Assembly: GCA_946481265.1 (NCBI GenBank)
Contig: CAMLNE010000238.1
Location: 1-6,794, forward strand
Direction of reading: 5' to 3'
Length of the DNA stretch: 6,794 nucleotides
Origin: an uncultured Panacagrimonas sp.
Lineage (GTDB): Bacteria; Pseudomonadota; Gammaproteobacteria; Nevskiales; Nevskiaceae
The notes below the pieces were generated by a model, which saw nothing but the letters and a program-made list of their open reading frames with translations, made no database searches and was not told where the DNA came from. Below are positions 1 through 5,093 of the stretch, in pieces. Each line of letters starts with the position of its first letter. Position 1 is the stretch's first letter. The position numbers were made by a program, and so were the translations under genes.

Positions 1-1
1 G

Positions 2-121
2 CATGGTAATCGGCCAATCGCGGCCCGGCGAAACCCCTGGCCGCCGGACCTTGACCCCATCATGCGGGCACGTTTTCTGCTGCTCGCGCCGGATTTTTTG
101 CCCTCCAAGAGTCGCGCGTGA
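2..121 (+). CDS. Possible 3' end of an upstream gene, or a short leader ORF, left edge
   Basis: One frame is open from the left edge of the window to a TGA at 119-121. That stop overlaps the GTG start of the next gene (118-120) in a GTGA arrangement, as is common between translationally coupled genes. The visible 39 residues end in a hydrophobic stretch (RARFLLLAPDFLP) and a basic tail (SKSRA). An internal ATG at 62 would give a 19-residue peptide instead. I recognise no family. Third-position GC is only about 69%, lower than the true genes here and no better than the neighbouring frame, so this may be non-coding DNA that happens to be open. Confidence 0.2.
   Translation, partial: HGNRPIAARRNPWPPDLDPIMRARFLLLAPDFLPSKSRA
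64..99 (+). other. Imperfect hairpin followed by a T6 run, upstream of the GH9 gene
   Basis: Bases 64-70 (GCGGGCA) can pair with 81-87 (TGCTCGC), allowing one G-U wobble, around a 10-nt loop. Six T residues follow at 94-99. The gap of six bases between stem and T run is wider than in a normal intrinsic terminator. It could be a weak terminator for an upstream transcript or a leader structure for the GH9 gene. It may also be chance in GC-rich DNA. Confidence 0.2.
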
Positions 122-2076
122 GTTCACCCGTCCGTTACGCCGTCGGCATGCTGGTGACCGTTCTGGCGCTGTGGTGGAGCCGTCCCTGGGGAGGCGATGC
201 GCGGCCGTCGGCGATGGCATCGCCGACGCAGGGCCCGGCCGGCGGGGTCGGACCGCTGCGCTCGGGGCCGGATGTGCCGCTGAGCCTGAACATCCTGGTC
301 GATCAATTCGGCTACCGCCCGCAGGATCCCAAGGTGGCGGTCGTGCGCAGCCCGCGCGAGGGCTTCGATCGCGACCGCGCCTTCGAGCCGGGCATGGACT
401 ACGAGGTGCGCGCGGTGGACGGCGATGACCCGGTCTTCCGCGGCCGGCTCGTGCCCTGGAATGACGGCGAGGTCGAGGCGTCCTCGGGCGATGTCGGCTG
501 GTGGTTCGACTTCTCCGGCCTGGACCGTCCCGGTCGCTACTACGTGTACGACGTCCGTCGAGACCTGCGCTCGGCCGTGTTCCGCATCGACCCGGATGTC
601 TTCCGCGAGGTGCTGCGGGCCGCGTTGCGCGTCTTCTACTACCAGCGCAGCAGCCTCGCCAAGCGACCGCCCTATGCCGATCCGTGCTGGGCGGACGCGG
701 CGGCCTATGTCGGCCCGCGGCAGGACGGCGCGGCGCGCGACATCCGCCGACCGGACGATGCGCGCACGGCACGCGACCTGCGCGGCGGCTGGTTCGACGC
801 CGGGGACACCAACAAGTACGTGACCTTCGCCGCTTCCGTCGTGCACCAGCTGCTCGGCGCCTACCGTGACCATCCGCGCGCCTTCAGCGACGACCTCGGC
901 ATTCCGGAGTCCGGCAACGGCATCCCGGACGTGGTCGACGAGGTGCGCTGGGAGATCGACTGGCTGCGCCGCATGCAGAACCCGGATGGCAGCGCCCTAC
1001 TCAAGCTCGGCGTGCGCAAGTACGTGATCGCCTCGCCCCCGAGCAGCGACACGCTGCCGCGCTTCTATGTCGGGCCCTGTACTTCGGCCAGCATCGCGGC
1101 GGCCGGCATGTTCGCGCACGCCGCGCTGGTGTTCGGCGAGTTCCCCGCGCTGGCCGCCGAGGCCGCGGACCTGCGCGCCCGTGCGATCAGCGCCTTCGAG
1201 GCCTGGCGCCGTGCCCCGCAGGCGCAGACCGACTGCGACGACGGCAAGGTCCTGTCCGGCGATGCAGATCGCACGGCGCGTGAGCAGGGTGACCTCGCCG
1301 TGCTCGCCTCCGCCTACCTCTACGCGCTGACCGGCCAGACGCGCTTCCAGTCCTATTTCCGCGACCACTACCGCGACACCAAGCCATACCGCGACTTCGG
1401 CTGGTCGCGCTATGACACCGCGATCGGCGAGAGCCTGCTGTTCTATGCCTCGCTCGCCACCGCCGACCCGCAGCTGGCACGCCGGATCATGGACGACAAG
1501 CTCGCCGACGCGCGCAACGACGACACCCGCGTCTATGGCCCGGGTCGCGACCTGTATCGCAGCTACCTGCATCCGGACCAGTACCACTGGGGCAGCAACA
1601 CGATCCGCGTCGCGTACGGCAACTCGAATCTGGACGTGCTGGTCCACGGGCTGGACCCGGAGCACGCCGCCGGCTATCGCAGCCGCGCGCTCGACACGCT
1701 GCACTACCTGCACGGCGTCAACCCGTTCGGCATCGTCTACCTGAGCAACATGTACCGCTACGGGGCGACCTACTCGGTCAACGAGATGTTCCACGTCTGG
1801 TTCGCGCCCGGGACGCGCTGGTCGAATGCGCAGACCTCGGCGTGCGGCCCGGCGCCGGGCTACCTGGTGGGCGGGCCCAACGCCAGCGCGGAGGCGGACG
1901 GGGTTCCGGCCCGGCTGAGGCCACCGGTCGGCCAGCCGCTGCAGAAGTCCTTCCGCGACTGGAACGAACACTGGCCGCTGGCCTCGTACCCGGTCACCGA
2001 GCCTTCGACCGGGTTCCAGGCCAACTACGTGCGGCTGCTCGCCGGCTTCGTGGCGGCACCGCCATCGCCGCCCTGA
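118..2076 (+). CDS. Glycoside hydrolase family 9 enzyme with N-terminal Ig-like domain (cellulase-like)
   Basis: Probably an inverting beta-glycanase acting outside the cytoplasm. Known GH9 activities include endoglucanase, cellobiohydrolase, beta-glucosidase and exo-glucosaminidase; the substrate cannot be fixed here. Residues 7-20 form a short hydrophobic segment after Arg6, a signal peptide or signal anchor with no clear cleavage site. Residues 55-157 match the CelD-type Ig-like domain (LNILVDQFGYRP opening). The (alpha/alpha)6-barrel domain runs from about 160 to 647. GGWFDAGDTNKY at 223-234 is the classic GH9 motif, with Asp227 and Asp230 as water-activating acids. Glu628 in VTEPSTGFQANY is the likely general acid. 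NPFGIVYLSN (535-544) and a His-containing NEMFHVWF replace the usual HHR signature. No carbohydrate-binding module or dockerin is present. The total of 652 aa is complete for an Ig plus GH9 protein. The GTG start is chosen to keep Arg6 before the hydrophobic segment; ATG at 148 is the alternative. Neither has a strong Shine-Dalgarno sequence. Confidence 0.9.
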   Translation: MSSPVRYAVGMLVTVLALWWSRPWGGDARPSAMASPTQGPAGGVGPLRSGPDVPLSLNILVDQFGYRPQDPKVAVVRSPREGFDRDRAFEPGMDYEVRAVDGDDPVFRGRLVPWNDGEVEASSGDVGWWFDFSGLDRPGRYYVYDVRRDLRSAVFRIDPDVFREVLRAALRVFYYQRSSLAKRPPYADPCWADAAAYVGPRQDGAARDIRRPDDARTARDLRGGWFDAGDTNKYVTFAASVVHQLLGAYRDHPRAFSDDLGIPESGNGIPDVVDEVRWEIDWLRRMQNPDGSALLKLGVRKYVIASPPSSDTLPRFYVGPCTSASIAAAGMFAHAALVFGEFPALAAEAADLRARAISAFEAWRRAPQAQTDCDDGKVLSGDADRTAREQGDLAVLASAYLYALTGQTRFQSYFRDHYRDTKPYRDFGWSRYDTAIGESLLFYASLATADPQLARRIMDDKLADARNDDTRVYGPGRDLYRSYLHPDQYHWGSNTIRVAYGNSNLDVLVHGLDPEHAAGYRSRALDTLHYLHGVNPFGIVYLSNMYRYGATYSVNEMFHVWFAPGTRWSNAQTSACGPAPGYLVGGPNASAEADGVPARLRPPVGQPLQKSFRDWNEHWPLASYPVTEPSTGFQANYVRLLAGFVAAPPSPP

Positions 2077-2092
2077 AGCGGCGGCGATGGCG
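2060..2092 (+). terminator. Perfect 13-bp inverted repeat spanning the GH9 stop codon; likely terminator
   Basis: Bases 2060-2072 are perfectly complementary to 2080-2092, with a 7-nt loop (2073-2079) that contains the TGA stop of the GH9 gene. The stem is very GC-rich. The downstream sequence (AAAGCGTTTCC) is only weakly T-rich, so this is not a textbook intrinsic terminator. It lies between convergent genes and could act on either strand, or protect the 3' end of the mRNA. The inverted repeat itself is certain; its function is inferred. Confidence 0.55.
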
Positions 2093-2124
2093 AAAGCGTT
2101 TCCCCGACGGCGTCCGGGACCGGC

Positions 2125-2970
2125 TCAGAGGGCGTTGCGCACGAAGGTCGGCAGGGCGAACGCGGCGCGATGCGTCTGGGCGTTGTAGAACTTCGCATCG
2201 AGCGCGGCGATGGCGGTGTCGTCGAGCCGTTCCAGCAGCGGCGCGGTGGTCTTGGTCGCGATCGAGCCCGACCACCAGCCGGAGGGATAGATCACCTGGG
2301 GGTAGTGGAACAGGTGGGTGCATGCGAAGCCCGCGTCGCGCATCGCCGTGTGCATCTCCACGATCAGGTTCAGGTGCAGCAGCGGCGACTCCGACTGCTG
2401 CACGAGCATGCCGTCGGGCTTGAGCGCCTTGATGCAGTCCAGGTAGAAGCGCTTGCCGAACAGGCCCTCGGCCGGCCCGACCGGATCGGTCGAGTCGATG
2501 ATGATCAGGTCGATCGACTCCGGGCTGGCCTGCTTCATCCACTGGATGCCGTCGCCGAAGAACAGCGTGGCGCGCGGATCCTCGTTGCGCGTGCACAGCT
2601 CCGGGAAGTACTTCTCCGACAGGCGCGTGACGCGCTCGTCGATCTCCACCTGGGTCGCCGACGTCACCTCGGGGTGGCGCAGCACCTCGCTGAGCGTGCC
2701 GCAGTCACCGCCGCCGACGATCACCACCGTCCGCGGATCCGGATGCGAGTTGAGCGCCACGTGCGACATCATCTCGTGGTAGAGGAAGTTGTCGCGCGTC
2801 GAGACCATCGTGCAGCCGTCGATGGTCATCAGGTAGCCGAAGCTCTCGGTGTCCCAGATCTCGATCTTCTGGAAGGGGGTCTGCTCGTCGTGGATCCGGC
2901 GTCCCTTGAGCGAGAACGCCGTGCCGTTGGCTTGGACGGTTTCCGAGAACCAGCTCTGATCCAGTGTCAT
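2125..2970 (-). CDS. speE: Spermidine synthase (polyamine aminopropyltransferase)
   Basis: Cytoplasmic enzyme that transfers the aminopropyl group of decarboxylated AdoMet to putrescine, giving spermidine and 5'-methylthioadenosine. At 281 aa it has the usual bacterial length. An N-terminal beta-strand domain (about 1-75) holds the substrate-side Gln34 (TPFQKIEIW) and YHEM (64-67). The Rossmann-like domain shows GGGDCG at 86-91 for the nucleotide, Glu109/Asp111 after strand 2, and GDG at 139-141. DSTDPVGPAEGLF at 159-171 contains the catalytic Asp159, followed by QQSESP (191-196) and YPSGWW (228-233) near the putrescine site. Family versions commonly read GGGDGG; the Cys at 90 is, from memory, frequent in xanthomonad-type enzymes. 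The ATG is well supported by AGGGG six bases upstream (complement of 2977-2981). The gene is divergent from speA and convergent with the GH9 gene. No speD is nearby. Confidence 0.95.
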   Translation of the reverse strand: MTLDQSWFSETVQANGTAFSLKGRRIHDEQTPFQKIEIWDTESFGYLMTIDGCTMVSTRDNFLYHEMMSHVALNSHPDPRTVVIVGGGDCGTLSEVLRHPEVTSATQVEIDERVTRLSEKYFPELCTRNEDPRATLFFGDGIQWMKQASPESIDLIIIDSTDPVGPAEGLFGKRFYLDCIKALKPDGMLVQQSESPLLHLNLIVEMHTAMRDAGFACTHLFHYPQVIYPSGWWSGSIATKTTAPLLERLDDTAIAALDAKFYNAQTHRAAFALPTFVRNAL

Positions 2971-3080
2971 CTGAAACCCCTACCCTCGTCGTTGAAGAGG
3001 CGGTCGGCAGTCAATCCTGCGCTCGCCTAAAATCGAACGGCGAGTATACGGCTCGCGCCTTCCCCTTCGGTGATGCTCAC
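2971..3080. promoter_or_regulatory. Divergent speE/speA intergenic region with candidate promoter elements
   Basis: This 110-bp gap must contain the start signals of both speE (leftward) and speA (rightward). Its centre is AT-richer than its surroundings. TAAAAT at 3028-3033 resembles a -10 for speA, but no good -35 sits 16-18 bases before it. On the minus strand, TTGACT (complement of 3009-3014) resembles a -35 for speE, without a convincing -10, and TATACT (complement of 3043-3048) is another -10-like site. A 6-bp inverted repeat, CTCGCC (3022-3027) and GGCGAG (3039-3044), flanks the TAAAAT. The speE ribosome-binding site lies at 2977-2981. The region's role is sure from gene layout; the individual elements are tentative. 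Confidence 0.4.
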
Positions 3081-4967
3081 GTGAATCCCTGGACGCCCGC
3101 GCAAGCCCGCGGTCTCTACAACATGCCCAACTGGGGCGAAGGCTATTTCGACGTGTCGGATGGCGGCAATGTCGTGGTGCGTCCTTTCCGCGATCGCTCC
3201 GCGGTGGCGGTGGACCTGCACGAACTGGCCCTGCGACTGCCCGGCGAAGGCCTGGAGCTGCCCGTGCTGGTGCGCTTCACCGACATCCTGCGCGACCGCG
3301 TGGATGCGCTGGCCAATGCCTTCGCCACGGTGATCGGCGAATACGGCTACACCGGCCGCTACACCGGCGTCTACCCGATCAAGGTCAACCAGCAGGGCAG
3401 CGTGGTCGAGGCCATCCTCGAGCACGGCGGCGACCGGGTCGGCATCGAGGCCGGCTCCAAGCCCGAGCTCGCGGCCGTGCTCGGCCTGGCGCAGCCCGGC
3501 AGCGTCATCGTCTGCAACGGCTACAAGGATCGCGCCTACATCCGTCGCGCCCTGATCGGCCAGAAGCTGGGTCATCGCGTCTACATCGTGGTGGAGAAGC
3601 TCTCCGAGCTGCCGCTGGTGATCGCCGAATCGCGGCGCCTGTCGGTGGCGCCGCTCATCGGGCTGCGCGTGCGCCTGGCCAGCCACTCGGATTCCTCGCA
3701 GCAGAACACCGGTGGCGAGAAATCGAAGTTCGGGCTGGCGACGTCGCAGGTGCTCGAGGCGCTCGACATGATGCGCGTGGCCGGGCAGATCGACGCCGTG
3801 CGCATGGTTCATTTCCATCTCGGCTCGCAGGTGGCCAACGTGCAGGACGTCGCGCGCGGCATGCGCGAGGCCTCGCGTTTCTATGTCGAACTGCGCCGGC
3901 TCGGCGCACCGGTGGACGTGGTCGATGTCGGCGGCGGCTTGGGCGTGGACTACGAGGGCACGCGCTCGCGCAGCTACTGTTCGATGAACTACTCGGTGCG
4001 CGAGTACGCACGCAGCATCGTGCGGACGCTGCAGGAGGTCTGCGCGGAGTCCGGCGAGCCCGAGCCCAACCTGATCAGCGAGTCCGGCAGGGCGCTGACG
4101 GCGCACCACGCCGTGCTGATCACCAATGTGGTCGACCAGGAACTGATCGGCCAGGGCGATATCGCGCCACCGGACGGCACCGCACCGGGCGTCCTGCATG
4201 AACTGCACGAGCTGCTGGAGGAGGTGATCGAGCGCGGCCCGCTGGAGAGCCTGTTCGAGGCCCGCACGCTGCTCGACGAGGCGCAGGCGCTGTATGCCGA
4301 GGGCAAGCTGACCCTGCCGCAGCGCGCCTGGGCCGAGCGCGCGCACTACGCGGTGGCGCGCGCGGTGATCCCGCTGCTGGATCCCGGCATCCGGGCGCAC
4401 CGCGACACGCTGGATGAGCTGCGCGAGAAACTCAGCGCCAAGTACTTCTGCAATTTCTCGGTGTTCCAGTCCGTGCCGGATTCCTGGGCGATCGACCAGG
4501 TATTCCCGATCATGCCGATCCACCGGCTGTCCGAGGAGCCCGTGCAGCGCACGCGCCTGTGCGACCTGACCTGCGATTCCGACGGCCGGCTCGACGCCTA
4601 CGTCGACCGCGAGGGCCTGACGCCCACCCTGGCCCTGCATCCCCTGCGCGACGACGAGCCCTACCTGCTCGGCATCTTCATGGTCGGCGCCTACCAGGAG
4701 ATCCTCGGCGACATCCACAACCTGTTCGGCGACACCAACGCGGTCAACGTGGTGCTGGATGCCGACGCCCCCGGCGGCTGGAAACTGGAGGCCCACGAGC
4801 ACGGCGATCGCACCGACGAGCTGCTGCGCTACGTGCACCTGGCGCCGGAAGCGCTCGCGCTCAGCTACCGCGCCAAGCTCGATGCGATCGAGCTGCCCGT
4901 CGCCGAGCGCGCGGCGCTGCTCGCCGAACTCGAGGCCGGGCTGACCGGCTACACCTACCTGAGCTGA
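3081..4967 (+). CDS. speA: Biosynthetic arginine decarboxylase
   Basis: PLP-dependent fold-type III decarboxylase converting L-arginine to agmatine and CO2, the first step of the arginine route to putrescine. The alanine-racemase-like barrel shows VYPIKVNQQ (97-105) with Lys101 as the expected Schiff-base lysine. It continues with GIEAGSKPEL (121-130), GEKSKFGL (212-219), HFHLGSQ (244-250), the phosphate-binding DVGGGLGVDYEG (282-293) and SESGRALTAHHAVL (333-346). The C-terminal part carries FQSVPDSWAIDQVFPIMPIH (462-481), LTCDSDG with active-site Cys498-Asp499 (496-502), and GAYQEILGDIHNLFG (536-550). The length of 628 aa matches SpeA. The GTG at 3081 is preferred because it gives the family-typical opening NPWTPAQARGLYNMPNWGEGYFD and has a weak GGTGA seven bases upstream. 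An in-frame GTG at 2964 would overlap the speE start. Divergent to speE, same pathway. Agmatinase or agmatine deiminase must be encoded elsewhere. Confidence 0.95.
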   Translation: MNPWTPAQARGLYNMPNWGEGYFDVSDGGNVVVRPFRDRSAVAVDLHELALRLPGEGLELPVLVRFTDILRDRVDALANAFATVIGEYGYTGRYTGVYPIKVNQQGSVVEAILEHGGDRVGIEAGSKPELAAVLGLAQPGSVIVCNGYKDRAYIRRALIGQKLGHRVYIVVEKLSELPLVIAESRRLSVAPLIGLRVRLASHSDSSQQNTGGEKSKFGLATSQVLEALDMMRVAGQIDAVRMVHFHLGSQVANVQDVARGMREASRFYVELRRLGAPVDVVDVGGGLGVDYEGTRSRSYCSMNYSVREYARSIVRTLQEVCAESGEPEPNLISESGRALTAHHAVLITNVVDQELIGQGDIAPPDGTAPGVLHELHELLEEVIERGPLESLFEARTLLDEAQALYAEGKLTLPQRAWAERAHYAVARAVIPLLDPGIRAHRDTLDELREKLSAKYFCNFSVFQSVPDSWAIDQVFPIMPIHRLSEEPVQRTRLCDLTCDSDGRLDAYVDREGLTPTLALHPLRDDEPYLLGIFMVGAYQEILGDIHNLFGDTNAVNVVLDADAPGGWKLEAHEHGDRTDELLRYVHLAPEALALSYRAKLDAIELPVAERAALLAELEAGLTGYTYLS

Positions 4968-4998
4968 GCTGCCGCGCGGCAGCCGCGCCCGCGCGGCT
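4968..4998 (+). terminator. Two overlapping GC-rich palindromes directly after speA; possible terminator
   Basis: Immediately after the speA stop, 4968-4983 is a perfect 16-bp palindrome (GCTGCC-GCGC-GGCAGC). It overlaps by three bases a second inverted repeat at 4981-4998 (AGCCGCGC, CC, GCGCGGCT). The two stems are mutually exclusive at their shared bases. No T run follows, so factor-dependent termination or mRNA 3'-end protection is as likely as intrinsic termination. Confidence 0.4.
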
Positions 4999-5009
4999 CC
5001 TTCATCCAG

Positions 5010-5054
5010 CCGTCACGCCGATTTCACCGTTACGCCATCAGCGCCCCCTAGGGT
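5010..5054 (+). promoter_or_regulatory. Candidate PhoB-type promoter for the downstream lipoprotein gene
   Basis: Three heptamers recur with an 11-base period: CCGTCAC (5010-5016), ATTTCAC (5021-5027) and ACGCCAT (5032-5038), separated by four-base spacers. The known Pho box is built of CTGTCAT-like heptamers with four-base spacers; these match it at about 5, 5 and 4 of 7 positions. Ten bases after the last heptamer lies TAGGGT (5049-5054), a poor -10 but at the spacing known for PhoB-activated promoters. It would place a start near 5060, some 33 bases before the ATG. The matches are degenerate, so the PhoB assignment is inference. Confidence 0.3.
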
Positions 5055-5093
5055 CGCGCGCTTCCAATCGACAGGCACGGGGAGTCGCGGACC

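Noticed and set aside
51..79. TTGACC (51-56) with TTTTCT (73-78) as a promoter for the GH9 gene
   Set aside because: The -35-like hexamer is good, but the -10 matches only three of six positions, and the same bases form the candidate hairpin; too weak to annotate.
3..428. 141-codon plus-strand frame across the GH9 5' end
   Set aside because: It overlaps the GH9 Ig-like domain in another frame. Its Arg/Gly/Ala-rich translation looks like out-of-frame high-GC DNA.
997..1971. 324-codon minus-strand frame inside the GH9 gene
   Set aside because: It is the antisense shadow of conserved GH9 catalytic-domain sequence, with no independent motif or ribosome-binding site.
2096..2124. Possible intrinsic terminator for speE on the minus strand
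   Set aside because: The best hairpin has a mismatch and a very tight loop, and there is no T run on that strand.
2170..3030. 286-codon plus-strand frame opposite speE
   Set aside because: It is the complement of an unmistakable spermidine synthase, with no recognisable domain.
2964..3080. Upstream in-frame GTG at 2964 extending SpeA by 39 residues
   Set aside because: It would overlap the speE start codon on the opposite strand and run through the shared promoter region. The extra residues do not resemble SpeA, and the family-typical N-terminus begins at the GTG at 3081.
3027..4838. Long 603-codon open frame on the minus strand inside speA
   Set aside because: It is antisense to a well-supported gene. 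Long antisense frames are expected in high-GC DNA, and its Val/Ala/His/Gln-rich translation shows no family motif.
5010..5036. 17-base-spaced direct repeat CCGTCACGCC / CCGTTACGCC as an independent operator
   Set aside because: It overlaps the 11-base periodic heptamers reported as a Pho-box candidate. Both readings use the same bases and cannot be counted twice, and the 17-base spacing fits no regulator I can name.
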